Origin: an uncultured Puniceicoccaceae bacterium
Lineage (GTDB): Bacteria > Verrucomicrobiota > Verrucomicrobiia > Opitutales > Coraliomargaritaceae
DNA: 38,526 bases
Direction: 5' to 3'
Assembly: GCA_905479975.1 (NCBI GenBank)
Contig: CAJQOS010000111.1
Location: 1-38,526, forward strand
Positions 18,330 to 27,068 of this stretch are shown here, one piece after another; within the stretch, counting starts at the first letter, position 1, and each line of letters begins with the position of its first letter. The translations under genes and the position numbers were made by a program. The notes beneath the pieces were generated by a model that saw only the letters and a list, made by a program, of their open reading frames with translations, did no database searches and was not told the origin of the DNA.

Positions 18330-18383
18330 CCGTAATATTTGCATGGTGTGTTCACTACCAGAAACGCTACCTAACTTTACACT

Positions 18384-19172
18384 ATGCAACCAATTGACCT
18401 CGAAGCCCACTGGGGCGAGATACGCCACGAAGCCGCACAAATCGTCGCCCGAGAGCCTGCGCTCAAGCCTTTATTGAAGGAGACCGTTCTGGATCGGAGT
18501 TCATTTGCCGAGTGCCTGACTTTCCGCCTCGCCCGTAAACTGGTGAATCACTCGACTTCGGTCAAGGTGCTGCACGATGTGTTCATCGAGGCATTTATGC
18601 ATGAGCCAATGATTTTGCAGCATGTCGCGTGTGATATGATCGCAGTCTATGAGCGTGATCCCGCCTGCCCGGATGCGCTCACGCCGCTGCTCTATTTTAA
18701 GGGCTTTCAAGCGTTGGTCTGCTACCGAGTCGCTCACCACCTCTGGCTGCACGACCGCAAGGAATTGGCACTGTATTTGCAGAGCCTCATCTCTGAGACG
18801 TTCTCGGTGGACATCCACCCTGCAGCCAACATCGGCTGTGGAATCTTGCTTGACCACGCCACTGGCTTTGTCGCTGGTGAGACGACGGTGATCGAGAGCA
18901 ACGTCTCCATTTTGCACGAAGTCACACTCGGCGGAACGGGCAAGGATCGCGGTGACCGTCACCCGAAAGTGCGCTCTGGCGTGCTGCTCGGTGCGGGCGC
19001 AAAGATTCTGGGCAATGTCGAGATCGGCGAAGGTGCCAAGGTCGGTGCAGGCAGCGTCGTGCTCAAAGACGTGCCGCCGCATACCAGTGTGGCTGGCGTG
19101 CCTGCGCAAGTGATTGGTAAGGCTTCCGAAGTCTCGCCAGCCCTGGGCATGTGCCAGAATTTCGAGAGTTAA
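18384..19172 (+). CDS. cysE: serine O-acetyltransferase
   Basis: A 262-residue CysE: acetylates L-serine with acetyl-CoA, the first step of cysteine synthesis. An N-terminal helical domain (about 1-140) precedes a left-handed beta-helix of hexapeptide repeats. The segments GCGILLDHATGFVAGETTVI and LGGTGKDRGDRHPKV carry the conserved Asp/His active-site residues and the CoA loop. The C-terminus (LGMCQNFES) is the tail that in this family binds cysteine synthase and carries feedback inhibition. The start is ATG 18384. It lies between bioC-like and the antiporter gene with no cys partner near. Confidence 0.95.
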   Translation: MQPIDLEAHWGEIRHEAAQIVAREPALKPLLKETVLDRSSFAECLTFRLARKLVNHSTSVKVLHDVFIEAFMHEPMILQHVACDMIAVYERDPACPDALTPLLYFKGFQALVCYRVAHHLWLHDRKELALYLQSLISETFSVDIHPAANIGCGILLDHATGFVAGETTVIESNVSILHEVTLGGTGKDRGDRHPKVRSGVLLGAGAKILGNVEIGEGAKVGAGSVVLKDVPPHTSVAGVPAQVIGKASEVSPALGMCQNFES

Positions 19173-19279
19173 GTCGGAGCGTGGTGACTCGTTGAAGATT
19201 GATCGTTGATTGCTTGCAGCATTGATCCACTTCAGCCGAGCCAAACTAACAACAATCAGCGAACAACGATATCAACACT

Positions 19280-21505
19280 ATGTTCACACTCGCCATGGCC
19301 ACGACTCAACACGCACTCTGGGCGCTCTGCCTAGCTGTCGGTGCGGGTTGTTTACTCACGGTCTTATCGCGCCGTCTGCACCTGCCCACAATCGTGCTGC
19401 TGTTACTCGGCGGCTTTGCACTTGGTTCTGAAGGCCTGAACCTTCTGCACCCAAATGAATTGGGCGAATTCCTGCCGATGATCGTATCGCTGGCGGTCGG
19501 CCTGATTCTATTCGAGGGCGGACTGACGCTCGACATTAAGGATTTCTCGCACACCTCGACTGTCATTAAACGGCTATTGACGATCGGCGTATTGATCACA
19601 TGGCTGGGCTCGGCGCTCACGGCCTTTCTGGTGTTTGATCTCTCGCCCTCCTTCGCGTTGTTGATGGGCAGCCTGATTATCGTGACCGGCCCGACCGTGA
19701 TCGTGCCGTTGCTACGTAGGATTCGTGTCGAGCAAAAGATTGGCAGCATTTTACATTGGGAAGCGGTGCTGATCGATTCGATCGGTGTATTCATCGCGAT
19801 TCTGTGCTTCGAGTGGGTGGTCGAAGGTGGCGGCACCGTGGCGTTGCCGAATTTCTTGATCCGTATCGTCAGTGGCGGCGGAATTGGATTCATCGGCGGC
19901 TATATCATTTACTGGTTTATGAAGCACGACTGGGTGCCTGATAACATCGTCAATGCCTTTGCCCTTGCCAGCGCGATGTTACTCTTCGGCGCTACGGAAT
20001 TGATCAAACCTGAGGCAGGCCTACTCGCGGTGACCATTGCGGGGCTGATCGTCGGGCTCAACAAGCCGCGTCAATTACGTGAGGTCAAAGCTTTCAAAGC
20101 TGAGATCGTCGATCTGCTGATCGGCTTACTCTTCCTGTTACTGGTCGCGCGACTCGAACTGCAGCAGTTCGTCGATTTCTTTAATGCAGGCGGCGGCTGG
20201 GTGCTGTTCTCCGTTATTTTGTTAATTCGCCCGATCGGTGTCCATGTGTCCTCTTGGGGCACATCGCTCAACATCCGCGAAAAGGCGTTGCTCAGTTGGG
20301 TCGCACCGCGTGGTGTCGTGGCGGCTTCGATGGCATCGCTATTCGCCTTGTCGCTACAATCCAAAGGCGACGCCGAAGGCGCGGCTCTGATGGAGTCTTT
20401 CGTGTATTCCATCATATGTGCGACTGTGCTGATACAGGGGCTTTCTGCTGGAATCGTTGCCAAAATCCTCCGAGTGCAACGCCCTGCTCCCAATGACTGG
20501 GTCATCATCGGCGCACATCACTTTGGTCGCGAACTTGCACGGCAACTGATACGCGAAGATGAGCAAGATGTCATCCTGCTGGATACCAATGCGCGTAATA
20601 TCGCCCTGGCCCGAAAGGAAGGCCTCCCTGCCCTGCTTCGCGATGGTATGGAAGCGGAAAAACTTTACGAAGAGGAGCAGACTCTTTTTGGCACAGGCTA
20701 CGTGCTGGCGTTGACTGACAATGTCGAGCTGAACCAAATCCTCATGCAACGCTGGGCGCACGAACTTGATAATGAGAAGGTATTTGGCTGGATTCCCAAC
20801 GATAGTCCCACCAAAGAAGACCAACTAACCGGTCAATCCGTCTTCGGCGACCTCTCCCGCCCAGCCGTGATCGGCGGCGAACTACTCCAAGAGGAAAGCA
20901 GCTTCGAATCCGTCACATGGGAGGAAGGCATGACCTTGCCCTCAGGAGACTGGCACCCGCTTTACATACGCCGCGGCAAACAGCTCAAAGCGATTCCGCA
21001 AGACGCGGCGCTCAAGGAGTTGGTCAAAGAAGAGGACGAAGTGATCTGCCTACGTCGCTCCGAAGGCTTCCTCCTGCGTGCACTGCAAAGCGGTGGCTAT
21101 CTCACGCTCGAGTGCGAGACGATTGAGCAGCTCTATACGCAACTCGCCCACGTCGCAGCCGAAGCCATTGAAGGCATCTCCGAAGAAACCATACTCGAAG
21201 ACCTCGGCGCTCAAGGCCGTGTCTTCCCGGCTTTCCTCGGTCACGGCATTGCGATTCCGCACGTTTACAGTCCCGATCTGAATTATCGCGCATGCTACAT
21301 TGCTTCGCTCAAGAATGGACTCGAAATTCCCGGTCAAGATGAAGCCATTGACTTTGTCTTCTTCCTACTCAGCCCGACTGGCGATACTGAAGGGCACCTC
21401 TCCACGCTCGCAGAGATTGCCAAGAGTTGCCATTCGGAGCAGCGCCGCAAGCAGTTAAAAGCCGCCCAACGCGTCGAAGATGCCATTGCTGTGATCGGGA
21501 GTTAA
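19280..21505 (+). CDS. NhaP-type cation/proton antiporter fused to TrkA-N and PTS EIIA domains
   Basis: A 741-residue protein. Residues about 10-395 hold a CPA1-type antiporter with around 12 membrane helices (TGPTVIVPLLRR, then WEAVLIDSIGV with Glu161 and Asp166, matching the ion-binding region of NhaP proteins). Residues about 404-520 form a TrkA-N/Rossmann domain (VIIGAHHFGREL, acidic Asp435), though the second glycine of GxGxxG is His. A linker with a TrkA-C-like part follows. Residues about 612-740 are an EIIA type-2 (PtsN/fructose-like) domain; His661 in GHGIAIPH is the expected phosphorylation site. This suggests antiport of Na+ or K+ against H+ controlled by nucleotide binding and by PTS-Ntr phosphorylation; that control is inference. 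The start is ATG 19280. Confidence 0.9.
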   Translation: MFTLAMATTQHALWALCLAVGAGCLLTVLSRRLHLPTIVLLLLGGFALGSEGLNLLHPNELGEFLPMIVSLAVGLILFEGGLTLDIKDFSHTSTVIKRLLTIGVLITWLGSALTAFLVFDLSPSFALLMGSLIIVTGPTVIVPLLRRIRVEQKIGSILHWEAVLIDSIGVFIAILCFEWVVEGGGTVALPNFLIRIVSGGGIGFIGGYIIYWFMKHDWVPDNIVNAFALASAMLLFGATELIKPEAGLLAVTIAGLIVGLNKPRQLREVKAFKAEIVDLLIGLLFLLLVARLELQQFVDFFNAGGGWVLFSVILLIRPIGVHVSSWGTSLNIREKALLSWVAPRGVVAASMASLFALSLQSKGDAEGAALMESFVYSIICATVLIQGLSAGIVAKILRVQRPAPNDWVIIGAHHFGRELARQLIREDEQDVILLDTNARNIALARKEGLPALLRDGMEAEKLYEEEQTLFGTGYVLALTDNVELNQILMQRWAHELDNEKVFGWIPNDSPTKEDQLTGQSVFGDLSRPAVIGGELLQEESSFESVTWEEGMTLPSGDWHPLYIRRGKQLKAIPQDAALKELVKEEDEVICLRRSEGFLLRALQSGGYLTLECETIEQLYTQLAHVAAEAIEGISEETILEDLGAQGRVFPAFLGHGIAIPHVYSPDLNYRACYIASLKNGLEIPGQDEAIDFVFFLLSPTGDTEGHLSTLAEIAKSCHSEQRRKQLKAAQRVEDAIAVIGS

Positions 21506-21576
21506 GGGTGAACTCCGGTTTGACCTTTAGAGCCAACGAGGCCATCAATATCTGTAATAATCAACCCCATTGTTAG

Positions 21577-22575
21577 ATGACCGTAAAACACCTCCTTCAC
21601 GTCATACTCGCTAGCTGCCTACTTCATCAATTTGTCACAGCAGCGGAAAATGCCGGCATCAAGCATGATCCTCCAGCTGCGCCAACCGTAGTGCAGGTGT
21701 CTGCCTACATCATCGACATCCTTAAAATAGTAGGTGCCGATCAATCATTCACAGGTGATGTCACTGTGCTGATGACATGGACAGATCCACGACTAGCACA
21801 TGACAACGAGCAAGCCCAGGTCCTCTCCTTGCACGACATCTGGAATCCGCAAATGCTCATAGCGAACTCAAGAGGCACCACTACCACGCTCCCTGAAACT
21901 GTCGAAGTTCAGCAAGATGGCACTGTCAGCTATCGTCAGCGCCTAATCGGCACCTTCACCTCACATTTTGATTTGCACCGTTTCCCCAACGACCACCAAA
22001 TACTCTCCATCGAATTTCTCTCTCGCGGCCATAAAACCCACGAAGTGCAACTCGTGCGTGATGACACATGGACCGGGCAAGCGGAGCGTTTAACGATTGC
22101 AGACTGGTCCGTGGGTGAAGTGACGTTGGTCGAACGGCCTTACACGATTCCCAGTCTCGGCATATCCGTCCCCGGGCTACGACTCGAACTGCCGGTGCAG
22201 CGCCTCGTCGGCTATTACGCAGGATCAGTCTTATCCTCTGCAACGATCATCGTGTGCATGGCTTGGCTCGTATTCTGGATACCGCCCGCATCGATCAACC
22301 CACGCATCAGTGTCTCCGTGACTTCAATGCTCACGCTCATTGCGCACCGCTTCGTCATTCAGGGCGAACTCCCCAACTTGCCCTACTTAACCACGATGGA
22401 CTACTTCTTGCTCGGATCGACACTAATGGTGCTTCTTGGTCTCATCGAAGTCGTCACCGTTTTTCGGGTGCACAGTCATGGACACGAAGCCAAGGCGCTA
22501 CGACTCAATCACTTCTGCCGCTGGAGCTACCCCATTCCCTTCCTTGCCCTACTTGCCTTCATCTTGCTCCGATAA
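21577..22575 (+). CDS. prokaryotic pentameric ligand-gated ion channel
   Basis: A 332-residue homologue of GLIC/ELIC and of Cys-loop receptors. A signal peptide (about 1-22) is followed by an extracellular beta-sandwich (about 35-205) with the family motif FPND at 136-139, where animal receptors have FPFD. The paired loop cysteines are absent, as usual in bacteria. Four helices follow: M1 about 211-235, M2 about 243-262, M3 about 274-297, M4 about 317-332. The M2-M3 stretch (MLTLIAHRFV, then LPNLPYLTTMDYF) aligns gaplessly with ELIC as I remember it. M4 ends at the C-terminus and there is no large cytoplasmic loop. The ligand is unknown. The start is ATG 21577, 71 bp after the antiporter gene; they may share a transcript. 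Confidence 0.92.
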   Translation: MTVKHLLHVILASCLLHQFVTAAENAGIKHDPPAAPTVVQVSAYIIDILKIVGADQSFTGDVTVLMTWTDPRLAHDNEQAQVLSLHDIWNPQMLIANSRGTTTTLPETVEVQQDGTVSYRQRLIGTFTSHFDLHRFPNDHQILSIEFLSRGHKTHEVQLVRDDTWTGQAERLTIADWSVGEVTLVERPYTIPSLGISVPGLRLELPVQRLVGYYAGSVLSSATIIVCMAWLVFWIPPASINPRISVSVTSMLTLIAHRFVIQGELPNLPYLTTMDYFLLGSTLMVLLGLIEVVTVFRVHSHGHEAKALRLNHFCRWSYPIPFLALLAFILLR

Positions 22576-22688
22576 GTGGGTGTTCATTGCCCCTCAGGCA
22601 GACGGCAGAGCATCATCGAAATAAAATCGAAATTCTTCACACCCAGATATTGACAAGGGACGATCCAGCAGCCACATACATCAGCTTC

Positions 22689-22763
22689 ACTTTCGCTCGG
22701 GTGGTGTTCCGAGTTTCGTCCGCGAAACGACAACCACAATTGGCTTGCCAATTTTACCACCCG
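22689..22763. repeat. partial direct and inverted copies of the tRNA-Leu 5' end
   Basis: ACTTTCGCTCGGGTGGTG at 22689-22706 is identical to 22802-22819, which spans the tRNA-Leu 5' end. CCAATTTTACCACCCG at 22748-22763 is the reverse complement of tRNA positions 22811-22826 with one mismatch. Together these give one direct and one inverted partial copy just upstream of the intact tRNA. Confidence 0.7.
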
Positions 22764-22807
22764 ACACACACATCATGGCCCGCAAGAGGCCACTACATAA
22801 AACTTTC

Positions 22808-22889
<82 letters not shown>

Positions 22890-22898
22890 TTTTAAAAG

Positions 22899-22925
22899 GC
22901 TCACTGTTCGCAGTGAGCTTTTTTT
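22899..22925 (+). terminator. intrinsic terminator after tRNA-Leu
   Basis: GCTCACTG (22899-22906), loop TTCG, CAGTGAGC (22911-22918), then seven T residues. Confidence 0.92.
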
Positions 22926-22980
22926 GTGCGATTCTGCAGCATGGCAGTCACAGCACCTTGCCCCCCTCCGCTCTGACCCA

Positions 22981-23418
22981 CTAAGTTTCGCATTCCCACT
23001 TTAGCGCAGTCTGATAGGTATGCCACGGCAGAGTGGCGCACTTGATACGTGCAGGGAATTTCCGCACACCGGCAAGCGCGGCGACCTCGCCATCCACCGA
23101 CAAATCGACCTCGATATCCGTTGATAAAAGCTCAGTAACGCGCTGCTGCATCGCGGCGGCTTCTTGCAGAGACTTCCCCAGCAGCGCTTCGGTCATGATC
23201 GAAGCCGACGATTTACAAATCGCACAACACGCCGCCTCAAACTGCACCGCTTCGATGCGCCCGTCCCGCACCACTAGATACACTGTAATCTTATCACCAC
23301 AGATCGGATTGTAGCCCTCCGCAGTATGCGTATAATCGGCCAACGCACCGTAATGCCTTGGCCGCTTATTGTGGTCGAGAATGATGTCTTGGTACAGGTC
23401 GTGTAGGTCGTCGGACAT
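22981..23418 (-). CDS. sufU: SufU-type iron-sulfur/sulfur-transfer protein
   Basis: A 145-residue SufU. Zinc/sulfur ligands are visible: Cys40 and Asp42 in NPICGDKI, Cys64/Cys65 and Cys68 in [13 protein letters not shown], and Cys127 in [14 protein letters not shown]. The insertion between the second and third ligand regions marks SufU rather than IscU. SufU accepts persulfide sulfur from SufS for Fe-S cluster assembly. The extra cysteines (CCAIC) next to the second ligand stand out. It lies 30 bp downstream of sufS on the same strand, so a sufS-sufU operon is likely. No sufBCD is in the window. Confidence 0.93.
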   Translation of the reverse strand: MSDDLHDLYQDIILDHNKRPRHYGALADYTHTAEGYNPICGDKITVYLVVRDGRIEAVQFEAACCAICKSSASIMTEALLGKSLQEAAAMQQRVTELLSTDIEVDLSVDGEVAALAGVRKFPARIKCATLPWHTYQTALKWECET

Positions 23419-23448
23419 GGGCGCTGCGCTAGATGACTAATTGCTGAT

Positions 23449-24681
23449 TTAGCAGAAGAACTGCTTCATTTTGGTTAACGCGGCGACCAAGCGCTCCACA
23501 TCTTCGAAGTCATTATAAAATGCAAAGGACGCACGCGCCGTCGCTGGCACGCCGAAGCGCTTGAGTAAGGGTTGAGTGCAGTGATGCCCCGCTCGAATTG
23601 CAACGCCGCCCGCATCCAGGAAGGTGCCGATGTCATGCGGATGAATGTCGTCGATTAGAAACGAAATCACTGAAGCCTTTTCAGGCGCGGTGCCGATAAT
23701 GCGCAATCCATCAATCGCACTCAGTTGCTCCGTCGCGGCTTTTAACAGCGCCAGCTCATGCGCCAACGCTCCCGCACGATCGAGACCGTTCAAATAATCA
23801 AAAGCTGCCCCCATTCCAATCACACCCGCGATGTGCGGCGTGCCTGCTTCGAATTTACCTGGGATGCCCTTGTAAGTCGTGCCGTCGAAATCGACCTTCT
23901 CGATCATATCACCACCACTCTGATACGGCGGCAGCTTTTCGAGCCACTCACGCTTGCCCCACAACACTCCGATGCCAGTGGGGCCGCAAACCTTGTGACC
24001 GGAGAAGACGAAGAAATCACAGCCCAACTCGGCCACGTCCACTGGCATGTGTGGAGTCGATTGCGCGCCGTCCACTAGAACTGGCACGCCAAGCGCATGG
24101 GCCTTCTCGATGATGGTCTTCACCGGATTGACCGTGCCGAGCGCGTTGGACACATGCACCACCGAGACGAGCTTAGTCTTTTCCGACAGCAGCGCTTCAA
24201 AAGCCTCCATATCGAGCACGCCACGATCATCGACCGGAGCCACTTTCAAAATGGCGCCCGTCTTTTGCGTAGCGATCTGCCACGGCACGATGTTTGCATG
24301 GTGCTCCAGGTGCGTGATCAGAATCTCATCACCGGCCTGCAGCACGGACTCGGTAAAGCCGTGCGCAATTAAATTGATCCCCTCGGTCGTGCCACTGGTA
24401 AAAATGATCTCATCCTGATCCGCGGCTCCAATAAACGCCGCAGCCTTGGCACGCGTCGCCTCATAGGCATCCGTTGCTTGCTCGCTCAGATAGTGGACGC
24501 CGCGATGGATGTTGGAATTCTCCGCGCGATAGTAGCGATCCACCGCTTCAATCACGGAGAGCGGCTTTTGTGCGGTCGCCGCACTATCCAAATACGTCAA
24601 CGGCTTGCCGCGCACTTCCGTAGCGAGGATAGGAAAATCTGCCCGCACACGGCGGGTGTCGAATGTCAGTGCATCAGTCAC
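23449..24681 (-). CDS. sufS: cysteine desulfurase SufS
   Basis: A 410-residue class V PLP enzyme that takes sulfur from cysteine. Lys230 in [11 protein letters not shown] binds PLP, and Cys368 in [14 protein letters not shown] is the persulfide cysteine. [15 protein letters not shown] is the PLP-phosphate loop. The length and the short Cys loop fit the group II (SufS) type. The start is GTG at 24679-24681 (reading MTDALTF), which matches the family's N-terminal length. It is first gene of the sufS-sufU pair. Any Fe-S protein of the cell, including RlmN here, depends on such a system. Confidence 0.95.
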   Translation of the reverse strand: MTDALTFDTRRVRADFPILATEVRGKPLTYLDSAATAQKPLSVIEAVDRYYRAENSNIHRGVHYLSEQATDAYEATRAKAAAFIGAADQDEIIFTSGTTEGINLIAHGFTESVLQAGDEILITHLEHHANIVPWQIATQKTGAILKVAPVDDRGVLDMEAFEALLSEKTKLVSVVHVSNALGTVNPVKTIIEKAHALGVPVLVDGAQSTPHMPVDVAELGCDFFVFSGHKVCGPTGIGVLWGKREWLEKLPPYQSGGDMIEKVDFDGTTYKGIPGKFEAGTPHIAGVIGMGAAFDYLNGLDRAGALAHELALLKAATEQLSAIDGLRIIGTAPEKASVISFLIDDIHPHDIGTFLDAGGVAIRAGHHCTQPLLKRFGVPATARASFAFYNDFEDVERLVAALTKMKQFFC

Positions 24682-24731
24682 GACAGCAAAGTCACCGACT
24701 TACGAAGAAATCTCAATTGTAATATTACAAA

Positions 24732-25550
24732 TTAAACGACTGGCGCCTTCTGGTTCGCCAACCAGCGCTCAATGCGGCCGATGGCTTCTTTGAGGCGTGG
24801 GTCTTCGGGCTTCATACGATCGAGCACGTTGATGGCGGTATCGGCGTAGTCCAATGCCGTCGCAGAGTTGAGCTTATCCAGCTCCGAGTGCTTGATCTCG
24901 CCATTACGGATCATGATCTTGGCATCTTGCTCGATCTCGGCATTGCTGCCACCGGGCGCACCAAACTCGCCCTTCCCTTTGCCGCTACTACGGCCACCGC
25001 CGCCTTCGCCCTCGCTGGAGCTACGCTCGGACTTGCCGCGTGGTTGCTGCTCAATGCCGGTGGGATACTGCTTGCCGTCCTTGCCGGTGACACTCTCTTG
25101 AGGCGCGATGCGCTCCATTTTCTCCATGGCAATACGATTACGGCGCACCAAATCACCCGACACGCGGCAGAGCTCGGCAATTACACTGTTCGACATGTTC
25201 GGCCACTCTTCCAGAGCGATCTCGACGGCATTACGCTTATCGGCGTTGGAGCGGTAGATGCCGTTGGTGGAATTCGCCCCGAGCGCATGACGCAACGCAT
25301 CGGTGCGGGAGCCTTCATGCACTTCGGCAGCAATCGACTCTGCCTCATTACGCTGCACGGCCAAGAAGCGGTGAAAGCCGTCTGCCAGCCAGTATTTTGC
25401 ACCGTCGTAGAACACGGTGATTGGCGGAAACACCGCGCCGCCAGCCATTTCATCAGCGTAGCTATTAATCGCGTCATCATTGGTCTCCACACGTGTCTGT
25501 GTGCCACCATAGATGTCAATATTGTCGAGGGTCAGATCTTGGGTTTGCAT
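24732..25550 (-). CDS. orphan ParB-like protein (ParB/Srx nuclease fold plus HTH)
   Basis: A 272-residue protein from ATG 25548-25550; an upstream open extension to 25631 begins at a non-ATG codon inside the neighbouring terminator area and is rejected. Residues about 8-80 form a ParB N-terminal/sulfiredoxin-like domain with LADGFHR (about 55-61), equivalent to the DGHHR-type motif. Residues about 105-142 (DKRNAVEIALEEWP, then SVIAELCRVSGDLVRRNR) fit a helix-turn-helix. Residues about 165-205 are low-complexity (Gly/Ser/Glu/Lys), and the C-terminus is helical. No parA is nearby, so it is probably not the chromosome-partition ParB; a free-standing DNA-binding regulator is more likely. Confidence 0.75.
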   Translation of the reverse strand: MQTQDLTLDNIDIYGGTQTRVETNDDAINSYADEMAGGAVFPPITVFYDGAKYWLADGFHRFLAVQRNEAESIAAEVHEGSRTDALRHALGANSTNGIYRSNADKRNAVEIALEEWPNMSNSVIAELCRVSGDLVRRNRIAMEKMERIAPQESVTGKDGKQYPTGIEQQPRGKSERSSSEGEGGGGRSSGKGKGEFGAPGGSNAEIEQDAKIMIRNGEIKHSELDKLNSATALDYADTAINVLDRMKPEDPRLKEAIGRIERWLANQKAPVV

Positions 25551-25620
25551 AAATATAAAAAGAGAATTTGTGAGCGCTGCCCTGCCAGTTGACAAGTGAG
25601 AATACGCGCTACCGCTCAAT

Positions 25621-25655
25621 AAAAAAACCACTCCCGCCGCATGGCAGGAGTGGTT
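25621..25655 (-). terminator. intrinsic terminator of the BMC operon
   Basis: AACCACTCC (25626-25634) pairs with GGAGTGGTT (25647-25655). Minus-strand transcripts then read a run of seven T (25621-25627 region). It lies ~65 bp beyond the stop codon of the alcohol dehydrogenase gene and separates the operon from the ParB-like gene. Confidence 0.88.
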
Positions 25656-25720
25656 CTAAATATAAGATTTGGAGAGTGTTGAAACGCAAGCGAATAGACC
25701 GCAACCGTGCCCCCGCCGCC

Positions 25721-26959
25721 CTACTCGCCCGACATCTTCGCCTCAACGACGACTTTCACACCTTCTTGGCGAAGATTCACCTGAAAGGCTTCGTCGATCT
25801 GATCGAGCGGGAATTTGTGCGTGACCAGCGAAGAGACTGGCAGTCCGATACGCTCGGCACGCTGCAAGAAGTGATAGGCGCTTGGATACTCAAAGCTATT
25901 GTAAACCCAACTGCCGACTAGAGAAATCTCCTTGGCACATATATCACGGTGTGGGTTGATCGCGCATTCACCACCATCGACAAAGTGGCCAACTTCACAG
26001 ATACCTCCGCCACGACGGATGAGCTTGTAAAGGTTGGCGTGAGCCACAGGCACGCCTGTCACTTGGAAGCCCCAGTGTGCTCCGAGTCCCTTGGTCAGGC
26101 TCTGCACCTTCTCGGCGATCTCATCGATACCGGAATATTCTTTGTAATTGATCAGCTCATCTGCACCGAGACGACGAGCCATTTCTAGGCGGCTCGGGTT
26201 GCCGTCGAGTGCTATAATGTTATTCACGCCTGCAGTGCGCAACACGGCGATCATGAGCAGGCCAATCGGGCCACAACCTTGCACGACGACGCGTGAGCGG
26301 AAGTTCAGGCGATTGTTACCACAGCTACGGGCACGCTCGAGCGCGTGGCACACCACGGCCGCCGGCTCGATCAAGCAACGCAGCTCGACGCTCATATCAT
26401 TCACGACGAAGAACGATGAGCCTGGGCGGATGATCATATACTCGGCGAAATAACCATTTAAGTGATCATTTGGCTCATCCGGTAATAAACCATACACCTT
26501 GAGTTCGTCACTGAGGTTTGCCTTTGCTGGATTGTATTTAGCGACCAAGCAATTCGGCGAGGTCTCCATGAGGCTGGTGACTAGTTTGTCGCCGACCTTC
26601 ACAGCCTTGCCAACGCTGTCCATTTTCACGTTTTCGCCAACCTGCACCACTTCGCCCGTGCCTTCGTGACCGAGGACGTTTGGAGTGAGGGCGAACGGAT
26701 CGGACTTGTAGCAGTGCACATCGGTGCCACAGACGCCACAAGCTTCGACCTTGAGGAGAATTTCGTCGGGACCGATCTCACGGATCGGAAATTCTTTGAT
26801 CTCAAGCTTACGCGGCTCGACCAATACGGCGGCGCGCGCCGTCTTACCGACGGGAGCGGTGCCAGTCGGTTGAGCTGCGGGCTGAGGCGTGGCGGCAGCA
26901 GATGCACCTGCGATGACCTCGCTGACGATGCGGCTGATATCTTCTTCACTGATACTCAT
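25721..26959 (-). CDS. zinc-dependent alcohol dehydrogenase with N-terminal encapsulation peptide
   Basis: A 412-residue medium-chain dehydrogenase, last gene of the BMC operon. Residues 1-19 (MSISEEDISRIVSEVIAGA) are an amphipathic helix like that on the aldehyde dehydrogenase here, followed by an Ala/Pro/Gln/Thr linker to about residue 40; this is the layout of BMC encapsulation peptides. The catalytic zinc region is ACGVCGTDVH with GHEGTGEV, and the NAD-binding loop is GCGPIGLL. The four-Cys structural zinc loop common in this superfamily is not visible. The probable role is lactaldehyde reduction to 1,2-propanediol, recycling NADH inside the shell. Substrate and direction are inferred from context. 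A hairpin with T-run precedes the gene. Confidence 0.88.
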   Translation of the reverse strand: MSISEEDISRIVSEVIAGASAAATPQPAAQPTGTAPVGKTARAAVLVEPRKLEIKEFPIREIGPDEILLKVEACGVCGTDVHCYKSDPFALTPNVLGHEGTGEVVQVGENVKMDSVGKAVKVGDKLVTSLMETSPNCLVAKYNPAKANLSDELKVYGLLPDEPNDHLNGYFAEYMIIRPGSSFFVVNDMSVELRCLIEPAAVVCHALERARSCGNNRLNFRSRVVVQGCGPIGLLMIAVLRTAGVNNIIALDGNPSRLEMARRLGADELINYKEYSGIDEIAEKVQSLTKGLGAHWGFQVTGVPVAHANLYKLIRRGGGICEVGHFVDGGECAINPHRDICAKEISLVGSWVYNSFEYPSAYHFLQRAERIGLPVSSLVTHKFPLDQIDEAFQVNLRQEGVKVVVEAKMSGE

Positions 26960-27013
26960 ATAAAATTGATTTTTTCTGATTGTTAAAGAGGACTCGATTA
27001 GTCAGTAGCAGAA

Positions 27014-27046
27014 ACAAAATCAGGCGCCCGATTAAAGACGCCTGAT
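27014..27046 (-). terminator. internal terminator/attenuator between mdh and the alcohol dehydrogenase gene
   Basis: ATCAGGCG (27019-27026) pairs with CGCCTGAT (27039-27046). The minus-strand continuation after the stem is T-rich (TTTTGTTT). It lies in the 109-bp gap after mdh and could partly stop transcription before the alcohol dehydrogenase gene. Confidence 0.65.
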
Positions 27047-27068
27047 GATTTAAAAAGCATACGCTCGA

